Both the position numbers and the translations under genes were made by a program. A DNA stretch of 43,812 bases from Beijerinckia sp. L45 (GTDB lineage Bacteria > Pseudomonadota > Alphaproteobacteria > Rhizobiales > Beijerinckiaceae). Each line of letters opens with the position of its first letter. Position 1 is the first letter of the stretch. The stretch is from assembly GCF_009765775.1 (NCBI RefSeq), contig NZ_LMUU01000036.1, forward strand, positions 1 through 43,812, given 5' to 3'. Shown in pieces: positions 33,000 to 41,101 of this stretch. Below the pieces are notes generated by a model. The model did no database searches. It was not told where the DNA came from and saw only the letters and a program-made list of their open reading frames with translations.

Positions 33000-33751
33000 G
33001 CGACGTGCCTGTGGCCGTCGTCGCAGAATTCCGGCGCCTCGTCCCAGTTCTCCGACATCGCCCGGGCGCGAAGAAGATTTTCCGGACTCATCGCGCTTGC
33101 CGTATCGCCCCAAGCGATCAGCTCGCGGGCAATCAGCAGGGTCTGTGGGAAATGGGCGCGCACCTGATCGAAGTCGTGCAGGACGGCGATGACGGTCCGC
33201 GACTGCGTGTGCCAGAGATCGATGAGGCGCAGCAGATCATCGGTGGTTCGCGTATCGATCGCGGCGAAAGGCTCGTCGAGCAGGATGACTTCGGCATCCT
33301 GCAGCAGAAGCCGGGCGAACAGCACGCGGCGGAATTGTCCGGACGACAACGACCCGATCGGGCGCGCCCCAAATCCTTCGAGGCCGACCGTCGCCAAAGC
33401 GTCCCGGCCCCGTTCGCGCATCGCGCGGCTGACCTGGCCGAACGCCCCGCCCTGCCGCCAGGCGCCGAGCAGAACGATGTCCGCGACGCTGAGAGGAAAC
33501 GTGCGATCGATCTCCGCGACCTGCGGGAGATAGCCGACCGAAGCCAGCGCCAGACCGCCTCGATCGATGGCGCCGGAGGCAATCGCCTTTTCGCCGATCA
33601 GAGCCTTCAACAAGGTCGACTTGCCGGCACCGTTCGGCCCGACGATGGCGGTCATGCTGCCCGGCGCAAAGGTGCCGCTGACATGATGCACGGCGGCATG
33701 ACGGTCGTAGGCGACCGTCAGGTTTTTGAGACTGATCGGTGCGGCGCTCAT
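32996..33751 (-). CDS. znuC: Zinc ABC transporter ATPase
   Basis: 251 residues from ATG 33751, whose first bases overlap the stop of the upstream small frame (ATGA). Walker A is GPNGAGKST (about 38-46), signature LSSGQFRRVLFAR, Walker B VILLDEPFAAID and the switch His VLHDFDQ. The signature has Ser-Ser-Gly-Gln, usual for metal-type ABC ATPases. A C-terminal tail ends with Asp/His (CDDGHRHVA), which could bind metal. It powers zinc import through ZnuB. Confidence 0.92.
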   Translation of the reverse strand: MSAAPISLKNLTVAYDRHAAVHHVSGTFAPGSMTAIVGPNGAGKSTLLKALIGEKAIASGAIDRGGLALASVGYLPQVAEIDRTFPLSVADIVLLGAWRQGGAFGQVSRAMRERGRDALATVGLEGFGARPIGSLSSGQFRRVLFARLLLQDAEVILLDEPFAAIDTRTTDDLLRLIDLWHTQSRTVIAVLHDFDQVRAHFPQTLLIARELIAWGDTASAMSPENLLRARAMSENWDEAPEFCDDGHRHVA

Positions 33752-33891
33752 GGTTTGGCCACCGCCCACCAGATTGCCAGCCAGAGCGTCACCAGCAAAC
33801 CCGCCACGCCGGCAACCCGGATAAGGGCGGACTGTGCCATGAGGGAGAGGGACAGTGGTTCAAGGCGGGGGGCCGGGACGTGTTCATGCAT
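33748..33891 (-). CDS. 47-residue membrane microprotein, first gene of the znu operon
   Basis: The frame from ATG 33891 encodes 47 residues: MHEHVPAP start (two His), then a single hydrophobic helix (AGVAGLLVTLWLAIWWAV, about 27-44) and a Lys-Pro end. Its TGA overlaps the znuC start as ATGA, the same coupling used at the two later junctions, and the Zur box is 15 bp upstream of its start. No strong ribosome site was seen. Coupling plus a hydrophobic helix argues for a real gene. A role in transporter assembly or metal handling is inference. Confidence 0.6.
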   Translation of the reverse strand: MHEHVPAPRLEPLSLSLMAQSALIRVAGVAGLLVTLWLAIWWAVAKP

Positions 33892-33905
33892 GGCGATGAA
33901 CTATT

Positions 33906-33917
33906 ATGTTATAACAT
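33906..33917. promoter_or_regulatory. Zur box upstream of the znu operon
   Basis: The perfect palindrome ATGTTATAACAT is the core of alphaproteobacterial Zur operators. It is placed 15 bp before the first gene of the operon, where zinc-loaded Zur would block transcription. This supports zinc rather than manganese as the transported metal. Confidence 0.85.
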
Positions 33918-33993
33918 CCAAGTCAACGCAGCGGGGCTGCGCTGAGGGCCGCTGTTGCCATTCCGACGGTCCGATGAAACAAGGAGCCACGGC

Positions 33994-34079
33994 GGCCTCT
34001 TGGCGAAACAGGTAGACGCACAGCACTTAAAATGCTGAGCCCACAAGGCGTCCGGGTTCGAGTCCCGGAGAGGCCACCA
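33994..34079 (+). tRNA. tRNA-Leu (TAA)
   Basis: 86 bases with encoded CCA. The acceptor GGCCTCT pairs with AGAGGCC, the anticodon loop CTTAAAA holds TAA, a short variable arm is present as in class II tRNAs, and the T-arm is TCCGGGTTCGAGTCCCGGA. It reads UUA/UUG. It is divergent from the znu operon. Confidence 0.96.
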
Positions 34080-34086
34080 ACCCGGC

Positions 34087-36978
34087 CTAGTCCGCCAACA
34101 TTCGCACCTCGGGCCGGTCGACGAACGTCGTGCCGTCGGCCCACTGCACGAGCAAAGCAGGGACGCGCTCGGCCGGCACGGGACGGCTGAAATAATAGCC
34201 TTGCGCCTCGCTGCACCCTTCCCAGAACAGGAAGTCGAGCTGAGCCTGGCTCTCAACCCCCTCGGCGGTCACCCGCATGCCCAGGCTTTTGCACAGGCCG
34301 ATGATGGCCCCGACGATGACGCTGGAATCCGCCTTGGAATCAAGGTCGCGGATGAAGCTCTGGTCGATCTTCACCTTGTCGAACGGGAAGCTCCGGAGGT
34401 AGCTCAGCGATGAATAGCCGGTGCCGAAATCGTCCATCGAGATCTTGACGCCGAGCGCGCGGATCGTCTGCAGCGTCTCCATCGTCGATCCGGTATTCGC
34501 GAGGATGACGGACTCGGTGATCTCGAGATCGAGGCGGCTCGGCTCAAGACCGGATTGCGCGAGGGCCCCGACGACGGCGCCCGCCAACTGGCCGGTTCGG
34601 AACTGCGCGGGCGACACGTTGACCGCGATCCGGATGTCCTCGGGCCAGGTCTGCGCCTCCCGGCACGCCTGGTTCAAAACCCACTCGCCGAGCTGCGTGA
34701 TCAGGCCGATCTCTTCGGCGATCGGAATGAATTCGGACGGCGAAATCATGCCGCGAACGGGGTGGTTCCAGCGCAGCAGCGCCTCGAACCCGCCGATCTC
34801 GTTTCGTTTGAAGTCGAACAAGGGTTGATAATAGAGTTCGAACCAGCCTTCGGCGAGCGCTTCGCGCAGATCGAGTTCGAGCGCGCGGCGCGCCTGCAGC
34901 CGGGCGTCCATCTCCATCTCGAAGAAACGCCAGGTGTCGCGCCCGTCCGCCTTGGCCTTGTACAGCGCGACGTCGGCGTTCTTCAGCAGCTTGCCGTAGG
35001 ACGTGCCGTCCCCGGGCGCCATCGAAATCCCGATGCTCACGCCGATCGTGACGCGGTGCCCTTCGATCTCGAACGGCATCTTCATCGTGTCGACGATGCG
35101 CCGAGCCAGAATGGTCGCATCGTCGGGGCTGCGCAGGCCGCTTTGCACGATGGCGAATTCATCGCCGCCAAGACGCGCCACGGTATCGACCTCGCGGATG
35201 CAGGCCGAGAGCCGTTCCGCCACCACGCGCAGCAGCGCATCGCCGATCGGATGACCCAAGGTATCATTGACCTGCTTGAAGTGATCGAGGTCGAGCATCA
35301 GCAAGGCGAACATGTCGCCACGGCCGCTGGCGCCGAGCGCCAGCTCGGCCCGCTCGGCGAACATCAGGCGGTTGGGCAGGCCCGTCAGGGCATCATGCCG
35401 CGCCATGTAGACGATCTTCGCCTCGCTCTGCAGGCGCTCCGTCACATCCTCGTAGGTCTCGACCCATCCGCCCTCGTGCAGCGGCTGATGGGCGAGCGCG
35501 ACGACGCGATCGTCGGCGAGGTCGAGAATGTTGGTGGCCGGCTGCCGATGTCCGATCCGCGTCAGGACGTCGCTCAGACGCTGATCCGCTCGAGTCGTGT
35601 AGTTGCCGACGGCGACGCTCAGAGCGATGACCTCTTCGAGAGGCATCCCGACGACGATGCGGGCGGACGGCAGGCGGAAGATCTCGCAGAAGCGGCGGTT
35701 GAACACCTGGAGGCGGTTGTCCGCATCATAGAGACAAAGGCCCTGGGACATGTTGGCAAGCGCGACGTCGAACCGCTGATTGGTCCCCGTAAGCGCGGCT
35801 TCCTGTTCCTTGAGAACCGTGATGTCGCTGAAAACGATAATGACGCCACCTTCCTGAGTGGCGTTCTGGCTGACCCGCAGCCATCGACCGTCCGGGAGGC
35901 GCGTCTCGCGGGTCGCCGGCAGCTCGACGGTGCGCGCTCCCGGTGGCCCCAGACGCGTCCAGATGGTCGTCATCAGATCCCGCGCGGAACCGCCGACTTT
36001 CAGACGCCCGAGGATGCCGGCGAGAAACTCACCGGCCTGAGCATTGGCCAGGACGATCTTTGAATCGGCATCGATGACGATGATGCCTTCCCGAGAACTT
36101 TCTAGCGCATCGGCAAGCCGGGATTGCGCGGACCGCCGTTGCGCGACCTCGCTCTGGATGCTCGCGCGGATATTTTCGCGCATCACTTCCATGGCGGAAA
36201 GAAGCGCGCCGATTTCGTCGTCGCCGCCTTTCGGGATGATGACGTCGAGATGGCCGCCGGCGATCCGCTTTGCGATCTCGGACGCCTTAGCGATCGGACC
36301 CAAAATGGTTCGCGCCAGAAGCCACGCGGCCAGGCCCGAGAGAACGACGGCAAGGAGCGTTGCCAGCAAGTTGACCCGAATGTCGAGGGCAACTGCGGCC
36401 TGGGCGCTCTGACGATAAGAAAAACCATCGCCCGCCGTATAGTTGATGAGCAGGTCGATCTGCTGTTCGACTACAGAGGCAAAATGATCGAGTGAGCGCC
36501 ATGCCTCGTTGGGGTTCGTCCCTTCGATCAGCCGTCCGCGCATGGTGCTCCAAGCGGCGACGGCCCGTTGCACATGAGCGCCGGCCGCCGAGGCGCGGTC
36601 CGACTGCGAGCGTTCCATGGCGATCGAAAGATCGTCGTTCAGGCTTTTCTCGAGTTCCGTCATCTTGGCGTCGAGCATGACCCGCGTGGCGTGATCGGAG
36701 GTCAACAACTGACGCGCGAATGCGGCCTGGATCGCGTTGAAATCGGCGGAGGCGGCGCGCGCGTAGTTGATCGCCATCAACGACTTGTCGAAGGTCTTGG
36801 ACACTAGGCCGCCAGCGCGCCGAATATCATAGGCTGCGTAGAGGCCAAGAACGCTGGTGATCAGGGTCATGACGAGGAACGCGAACAGGATCCGGCTCCG
36901 GATCGTTTTGACCGAAGAACCAGACCGTGCCGGCATCTGGCGATGCGGCATCGCACGTGTGACCTGCAGGACAGACAT
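34087..36978 (-). CDS. Membrane PAS-GGDEF-EAL c-di-GMP enzyme
   Basis: 963 residues. TM1 lies at about 29-49 and TM2 at about 204-224, with a helical sensor between, then a HAMP-like linker (KRIAGGHLDVIIP). Two PAS regions follow (about 290-400 and 415-520). The GGDEF motif is intact at 604-608 with an RxxD inhibitory site at 595-598 (REVD). The EAL motif is intact (732-734, GFEALLRW), and the DDFGTGYSS, VKIDQSFI and AEGVESQ segments are all present. Both synthesis and breakdown of c-di-GMP look possible, and the RxxD suggests product inhibition. It is divergent from a cupredoxin gene across CtrA-like boxes. Confidence 0.94.
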   Translation of the reverse strand: MSVLQVTRAMPHRQMPARSGSSVKTIRSRILFAFLVMTLITSVLGLYAAYDIRRAGGLVSKTFDKSLMAINYARAASADFNAIQAAFARQLLTSDHATRVMLDAKMTELEKSLNDDLSIAMERSQSDRASAAGAHVQRAVAAWSTMRGRLIEGTNPNEAWRSLDHFASVVEQQIDLLINYTAGDGFSYRQSAQAAVALDIRVNLLATLLAVVLSGLAAWLLARTILGPIAKASEIAKRIAGGHLDVIIPKGGDDEIGALLSAMEVMRENIRASIQSEVAQRRSAQSRLADALESSREGIIVIDADSKIVLANAQAGEFLAGILGRLKVGGSARDLMTTIWTRLGPPGARTVELPATRETRLPDGRWLRVSQNATQEGGVIIVFSDITVLKEQEAALTGTNQRFDVALANMSQGLCLYDADNRLQVFNRRFCEIFRLPSARIVVGMPLEEVIALSVAVGNYTTRADQRLSDVLTRIGHRQPATNILDLADDRVVALAHQPLHEGGWVETYEDVTERLQSEAKIVYMARHDALTGLPNRLMFAERAELALGASGRGDMFALLMLDLDHFKQVNDTLGHPIGDALLRVVAERLSACIREVDTVARLGGDEFAIVQSGLRSPDDATILARRIVDTMKMPFEIEGHRVTIGVSIGISMAPGDGTSYGKLLKNADVALYKAKADGRDTWRFFEMEMDARLQARRALELDLREALAEGWFELYYQPLFDFKRNEIGGFEALLRWNHPVRGMISPSEFIPIAEEIGLITQLGEWVLNQACREAQTWPEDIRIAVNVSPAQFRTGQLAGAVVGALAQSGLEPSRLDLEITESVILANTGSTMETLQTIRALGVKISMDDFGTGYSSLSYLRSFPFDKVKIDQSFIRDLDSKADSSVIVGAIIGLCKSLGMRVTAEGVESQAQLDFLFWEGCSEAQGYYFSRPVPAERVPALLVQWADGTTFVDRPEVRMLAD

Positions 36979-37020
36979 TCTTCAATTCCACCGTCTTAGG
37001 TCAGATTAGAGAGACTCTGG

Positions 37021-37071
37021 TTAAGCCATCGCTAACAATGACAGGGTTGCCAGACCTTAACGACTGATTAA
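37021..37071. promoter_or_regulatory. Two CtrA-like boxes between the c-di-GMP gene and the cupredoxin
   Basis: TTAA-CGACTGA-TTAA (37057-37071) is a full TTAA-N7-TTAA box. TTAA-GCCATCG-CTAA (37021-37035) differs at one base and continues with a C, as in TTAA-N7-TTAAC. CtrA is the cell-cycle master regulator of alphaproteobacteria. Both boxes are 43-130 bases from the two divergent start codons. Confidence 0.6.
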
Positions 37072-37150
37072 GCGCGCCCTCTTATGTTCTGATTTCAGAC
37101 GGACTTCGTGAATATGCTACCGCGGCAACGGCTCAATTCAGGATGGCTCG

Positions 37151-37519
37151 ATGCAATTCCCTGCGCTCCGCCGGTCAAAGTTTCGGTCGTACAAGCGGTG
37201 CGGAGCAGCGCTGCTTCTGACGCTGGTCGGCGCGACGACAGGATTGGCGCTCGCCGCGCCTGGCGGAATCGTGGTGTCCCAAAAGGGACGCGCTTTTCAG
37301 CCTGGCGAGTTGTCGCTCAAGCGCGGCGACACGGTGAGCATCGTCAATGACGACGGCGACCTTCTTCATCACGCCTATGTCGACTCGGAAACATTCAGCT
37401 TCGATTCGGGCGATCAGGAACCCGGAAGCAAGACGGACGTCGTCTTCTCGGTCGCCGGCGAGTTCAAGGTCCTGTGCGGCATTCATCCCAAGATGAAACT
37501 GCTCGTTCACGTCAAATAG
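37151..37519 (+). CDS. Secreted cupredoxin (type-I copper protein)
   Basis: 122 residues from ATG 37151 with AGGATGG upstream. The signal peptide has a hydrophobic core ALLLTLVGATTGLALAA. The mature domain is plastocyanin-like: VSQKGRAFQPGELSLKRGDTV, then LLHHAY (His73/His74), then the C-x2-H-x2-M copper site with Cys109, His112 and Met115 (LCGIHPKM). One His from LLHH plus these three complete a type-I site. Such small cupredoxins, often annotated as methylamine-utilisation proteins, carry electrons in the periplasm. A di-haem peroxidase 2.5 kb away would be a natural redox partner. Confidence 0.86.
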   Translation: MQFPALRRSKFRSYKRCGAALLLTLVGATTGLALAAPGGIVVSQKGRAFQPGELSLKRGDTVSIVNDDGDLLHHAYVDSETFSFDSGDQEPGSKTDVVFSVAGEFKVLCGIHPKMKLLVHVK

Positions 37520-37697
37520 GCAGTCGTCGCCGGCGCACGATCAGGATGGTTCGATGAAAGTACACTCCGGAAGGCATAAGCGTTCCGGAGCATGCTTTGT
37601 GTTCGGCTTCAGCTTCCCGCAGGCGTTCGCCAAGAGCATTTCCACAAAAATTGCAGGCTTTCGTGATGGAGAAAGCGCTCTGACTTTTCGATAGGAG

Positions 37698-37744
37698 AGC
37701 GATTTCTGATCGCTTTGGAGTGTCCACCAAAGCGATAGCGCTTT
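37698..37744. repeat. REP-like overlapping inverted repeats
   Basis: AGCGAT-ttctg-ATCGCT (37698-37714) and ATCGCTTTGG (37709-37718) with CCAAAGCGAT (37727-37736) are mutually exclusive hairpins that share one arm. A further AGCGCTTT lies at 37737-37744, with its complement AAAGCGCT upstream at 37672-37679. It resembles intergenic palindromic units of Hyphomicrobiales. It sits just past the DoxX-like gene's stop and may stabilise its mRNA. Confidence 0.5.
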
Positions 37745-38786
37745 AGGTCAGGGTGGTCCCAAACAGCACGGAGTGGCCGACGTAATAGAGGGCGAGGAAC
37801 GCCGCCAGGGCGCCTCCATATTGCAACGGAAGCAGAACCATCTTGCGCGCCAACCGCGGCGCTTCCTTGGCCTGGTCGCCGATCACGACGAGCAGCACGG
37901 CGATGATCGGGGCGTGACCGATCGCGTCGACCTTGCCGAATTCGGCGATCGCGCTGATGAACGTCGCGGCCAGCATGACGGCTGCGAAGCGTCGAACCAG
38001 CGGCGTCCAGATCAAAGCAAACGACATGGTGAATTCGACCACGCCGGCTGCGCGCATGAAGAACGCCGGATCGTATCCCATCGCCATCTCGGGATGCGTG
38101 GTGAAGAGCGGATAGCTCCAGTCCGGATAGGCCCATTTCTCGACGGAGGCCCACATCAAGGTGATCGCCGTCGCCCAGCGCAAAACGTCGATGGGGCGAA
38201 CGCCGAAGAGATCCCGCTGCAAACCGACCAGCGCAAGGTAGCCGGCGATCCCGAGGAAGATCGGATAATCCATCAGATGGAAGATGCCGTAGTTCGCAAC
38301 GGCCATGCCGAACAGGACGACGATGCCCAGAGCGGTAAGCGGCATCGTGCGACGCGACAGCAAGCACGCGGCCATGGCCAGCTGCATCCAGGGAATGAAT
38401 GGCGATGTCGTGGTCAGTTCGGGCGTCAGCAGAATGCCCCCCAGCGTCCATAGCGCCACAAGGAAGAAGCCGACGGTCGCGCGCATGATGATTTCCGCGT
38501 TGACCATCAATGCGCCGGTGACGCGATCGAGCGAGCGGATCAGCGCATCGCCGACGAACGTCCTGTCGATGAGGCAGCCGAGCAGGAGTACAAAGATTGC
38601 AAAGCCGGTCAGAAGCTCGAAATCCTGACACAGGACGTTCTCGAGGCCGACGGGCTGTCCGGCGACGTTAAAAGCGCAAAACCATTTGACGTGTGCCTCG
38701 GCACCCGTGGAAATCAAAAAACCGGCCGCTGCGATGCTGGCCGAGACAATATAAGAAACGCGACGAGAAACCCCGAACACACTCAT
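37743..38786 (-). CDS. DoxX-like integral membrane protein
   Basis: 347 residues from ATG 38786, with GCGGGGCTCAA upstream. An N-terminal hydrophobic segment (about 10-30) ends in a signal-like GAEAHVKWF. A periplasmic stretch has two Cys (HVKWFCAFNV, ENVLCQDFEL), then seven to eight hydrophobic helices, with a DoxX-type SVEKWAYPDW and MGYDPAFFMRAAGVVEF segment. DoxX-type proteins are membrane proteins involved in thiol or quinone redox in some bacteria. The metal or electron partner here is unknown. The paired Cys of the periplasmic loop could form a disulphide. Confidence 0.65.
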   Translation of the reverse strand: MSVFGVSRRVSYIVSASIAAAGFLISTGAEAHVKWFCAFNVAGQPVGLENVLCQDFELLTGFAIFVLLLGCLIDRTFVGDALIRSLDRVTGALMVNAEIIMRATVGFFLVALWTLGGILLTPELTTTSPFIPWMQLAMAACLLSRRTMPLTALGIVVLFGMAVANYGIFHLMDYPIFLGIAGYLALVGLQRDLFGVRPIDVLRWATAITLMWASVEKWAYPDWSYPLFTTHPEMAMGYDPAFFMRAAGVVEFTMSFALIWTPLVRRFAAVMLAATFISAIAEFGKVDAIGHAPIIAVLLVVIGDQAKEAPRLARKMVLLPLQYGGALAAFLALYYVGHSVLFGTTLT

Positions 38787-39108
38787 TTGAGCCCCGCGAA
38801 ACTGGCGCGCTCCCCAGCACGCCGCCCGATCTCCAATATACGCAATTTTAATCTTATTAGAAGTGAGAATCTTCATATTAGTTAACAGCCAAAGCGCATT
38901 TCATTAACCTTGTGGCAAGTTTTGTCGGCCGAAAGCATCACTGCTGTCGTAGCGACCGTTATGTTATGAAGTCTTCAACATCGGGGAGAAACAGTGGGGT
39001 TGCGGCACCCGAACACCAATGGCTGAGACGTCGCGTCTGTATATTTTCGAACGACGCACCTTGCCGGACGTTCTGCGCAGTCAAGAAGCCGAGTGGAGAT
39101 CGTGTAAT
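38787..39108. other. Intergenic region between DoxX-like gene and the 53-aa gene
   Basis: About 320 bases. The part next to the DoxX-like gene is AT-rich (38840-38900) and looks like its promoter side. It contains GTTAAC and CATTAACC phrases, but TTAA-to-TTAA spacing here is 18, so no CtrA box was accepted. Upstream of ATG 39109, an in-frame stretch from 39019 has no ribosome site and is considered non-coding. Confidence 0.35.
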
Positions 39109-39270
39109 ATGATTCTTATTCTCAGCGCGGTCAGCCTGGCAGCCGGAACGACGCTCAGTTGCGTCCTGGAACGCTTCCCGACGCAGAAGATCGCGATGGA
39201 ACGCTGCAGCGGGCTGATGGTCGTGACCGGTCTCGCCCTGATCGGCGGGGGGCTGCCGCTGTTTCGATAA
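39109..39270 (+). CDS. 53-residue membrane peptide
   Basis: ATG 39109 follows GTGGAGATCGTGTAAT. The peptide has a hydrophobic segment (ILILSAVSLAAGTTLSCVL, about 2-20), a polar middle (ERFPTQKIAMERC) and a second hydrophobic segment (SGLMVVTGLALIGGGLPLF, about 34-52). Two Cys lie at about 18 and 33. No family recognised. Its position between a DoxX-like protein and a di-haem peroxidase suggests a place in the same redox context, which is inference. It is convergent with the peroxidase gene. Confidence 0.55.
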   Translation: MILILSAVSLAAGTTLSCVLERFPTQKIAMERCSGLMVVTGLALIGGGLPLFR

Positions 39271-39354
39271 GCTTTGAAACCAATCGACCTTGATTCAGAC
39301 GCAGGTGACGCTCTGGATTGTCCTACGAGCGGACCAGCCGCCCCCAAGATGCCA

Positions 39355-40404
39355 TCAGTTTTCGCGCACAACTGCCGCCGGTGCTTTCGCCGCCAGTTCG
39401 CCTTCGTCGCTGAGCGTCCCGAGAAACGCGATCAGGTCGGCCTTCTCGGTCTCCGTGAGGCCTAGCGGCTTGATCAGTTCCGACCGACTCGGGCGGTCGA
39501 TGCCGCCTTTGTTGTAGAGATCGACAACCGCCTGCAACGTCGCCAGAGATCCGTCGTGCATGTAGGGACCGCGTCGGCTCACGTCGCGGAGGGTCGGCGT
39601 CTTGAAAGCATACTTGAGCTTCACGGAGCTGGGGAAATAGCGACCGCGCCCGATTTCCTCGCCGCTTGCAACGCCGATATCGTGAAACGATCCGTCGGTG
39701 AACGCCCAGCCACTATGGCATTGCGAACAGTTCGCCCGACCGTTGAACAGGGCAAATCCTCGCTTGGCGGGCTCGTCGATCGCGGCTTCGTCCCCTTCGA
39801 CCCAGCGGTCGAAAGGCGCGACGCCTGAGACGATGGAGCGTTCAAAAGTGGCGAGCGCCATTTCGATGTTGCGCCGATTGATCTGTTTGTCAGGAAAAGC
39901 GGCGCTAAAAAGCACTGCGTAGGTTGGCAACGTCGACAGACGCTCGATCAGCAGCCCCTCGGTCATGTGCACGTTGGACGGTGCGAGGATCGGCCCGAAA
40001 GTGACCGACTCGATGTCGCGAAACTTCCCATCCCAACCGAGGCGCGGCAACCACGCGATATCGTCGAGGGTCGGCGTGCGGAGCTTCATGATGGAAGCCC
40101 CCTCCCCCTGGGCGATCGGCAATCCATCGCTCCAGGATCGGCTAGGAGGATGGCACGAGGCACATGAGCGCGTCTGCGAAAAGGAAATGCGCGTGTCGTA
40201 AAACAAGGACCGCCCGAGGGTCGCTTTTGCCGCGCTGTAGGGATTTGAATCCGGGTAAGGGGTTTCGGTCGGCCGCCGGTACTCGCCCCGTCCCGCTCCC
40301 GAAGCATTCGAGCCCGCTGGCGATCGACCGGTACCCGCCATGATGAAGGCGGATGCCAGCGCCAGAAAGACGAACAAGGGAAATTTCCAAGCCATTCGGG
40401 TCAT
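39355..40404 (-). CDS. Di-haem cytochrome c peroxidase, MauG family
   Basis: 349 residues from ATG 40404; ATG 40395 is also possible. A signal segment (PLFVFLALASAFIMAG, about 9-24) leads to the periplasm. Two c-type haem sites are present: CASCH (81-85) and CSQCH (226-230). The remaining pattern (GRSLFYDTRIS, LRTPTLDDIAW, GFALFNGRANC, FKTPTLRDVSRRGPYMHDGSLATLQ) is that of the MauG/CcpA group. Members reduce peroxide with two electrons or modify a partner protein. No methylamine-dehydrogenase genes are in the window, so a MauG role on that substrate is not supported. Peroxidase activity fed by the nearby cupredoxin is plausible. Confidence 0.9.
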   Translation of the reverse strand: MTRMAWKFPLFVFLALASAFIMAGTGRSPAGSNASGAGRGEYRRPTETPYPDSNPYSAAKATLGRSLFYDTRISFSQTRSCASCHPPSRSWSDGLPIAQGEGASIMKLRTPTLDDIAWLPRLGWDGKFRDIESVTFGPILAPSNVHMTEGLLIERLSTLPTYAVLFSAAFPDKQINRRNIEMALATFERSIVSGVAPFDRWVEGDEAAIDEPAKRGFALFNGRANCSQCHSGWAFTDGSFHDIGVASGEEIGRGRYFPSSVKLKYAFKTPTLRDVSRRGPYMHDGSLATLQAVVDLYNKGGIDRPSRSELIKPLGLTETEKADLIAFLGTLSDEGELAAKAPAAVVREN

Positions 40405-40598
40405 CGCGATTTACAATGCCGGAAAACGGTTTCTTTTTAGTTTCGCAGAAAGACGCAAGGCTAAAAAAGACTTTGTGAAGAATAGTCTCTTCACCAAGCC
40501 TAGCTCGGTCGCAACTTGCAGCACCTATACTAGGTTGCAGGCCCCAGAGGGTTGCGCGAGTTGCTATACATCGCTGTCGTAACGGCAGGCTGCAAAGC

Positions 40599-41099
40599 TC
40601 AAAGCTCGGGCTTGCGGCCTGGGAGGATCGGCGTCTGGAAACTCAGGCCGAGATCCCAGGGAAAGTAGATCCACGTATCCTGCGAAACTTCGGTGACGAA
40701 CGTATCGACCAGCGGACGCCCCAGAGGTTTTGCGTAGACGGTTGCAAAATGGGCTTTCGGCAGCATGGTCCGCATCACGCGCGCGGTCTGCCCGGTATCG
40801 ACGAGGTCGTCGATGACCAGGACGCCCGCGCCGCCATCGGCCTTGAAGTCCGGCCGCATGTCCTTGAGGACTTCGACCTGCCCCTGCTCCTGCTCACCAT
40901 GATAGCTCGCAAGGGAGATGGTTTCGATCACCCGGATCGTCAGCTCGCGCGCGACGATCGCCGCCGGCACGAGGCCGCCGCGCGTGATCGTCACCATAGC
41001 GGTGAATGGCCCTAGGTCGCTTAGGCGCCAGGCGAGCGCCCGACAATCGCGATGGAATTGGTCCCAGGAGACGGGAAAGGCACGCGCGCTCGGCTCCAT
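40599..41099 (-). CDS. gpt: Xanthine-guanine phosphoribosyltransferase
   Basis: 166 residues from ATG 41099 (GGAG upstream). The PRPP loop is [13 protein letters not shown] (93-105). [16 protein letters not shown] near the N-terminus, [17 protein letters not shown] and IYFPWDLG near the C-terminus are all Gpt family signatures. It salvages guanine and xanthine, and so complements purM/purN. Its start is 2 bp after the stop of the upstream MoCF-domain gene. It is the third gene of an operon led by ohrR. Confidence 0.95.
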   Translation of the reverse strand: MEPSARAFPVSWDQFHRDCRALAWRLSDLGPFTAMVTITRGGLVPAAIVARELTIRVIETISLASYHGEQEQGQVEVLKDMRPDFKADGGAGVLVIDDLVDTGQTARVMRTMLPKAHFATVYAKPLGRPLVDTFVTEVSQDTWIYFPWDLGLSFQTPILPGRKPEL

Positions 41100-41101
41100 G
41101 G

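Noticed and set aside
34555-36063. A 502-codon plus-strand frame
   Set aside because: Antisense to the GGDEF-EAL gene, where all catalytic motifs are read on the minus strand.
38882-38911. Pair of TTAA sites upstream of the DoxX-like gene as a CtrA box
   Set aside because: The spacing is 18 rather than 7 bases.
39019-39108. Longer start for the 53-aa peptide
   Set aside because: The extension has no ribosome site and is Arg/Ser/Glu-rich and unlike a membrane leader. ATG 39109 has GGAGATC upstream.
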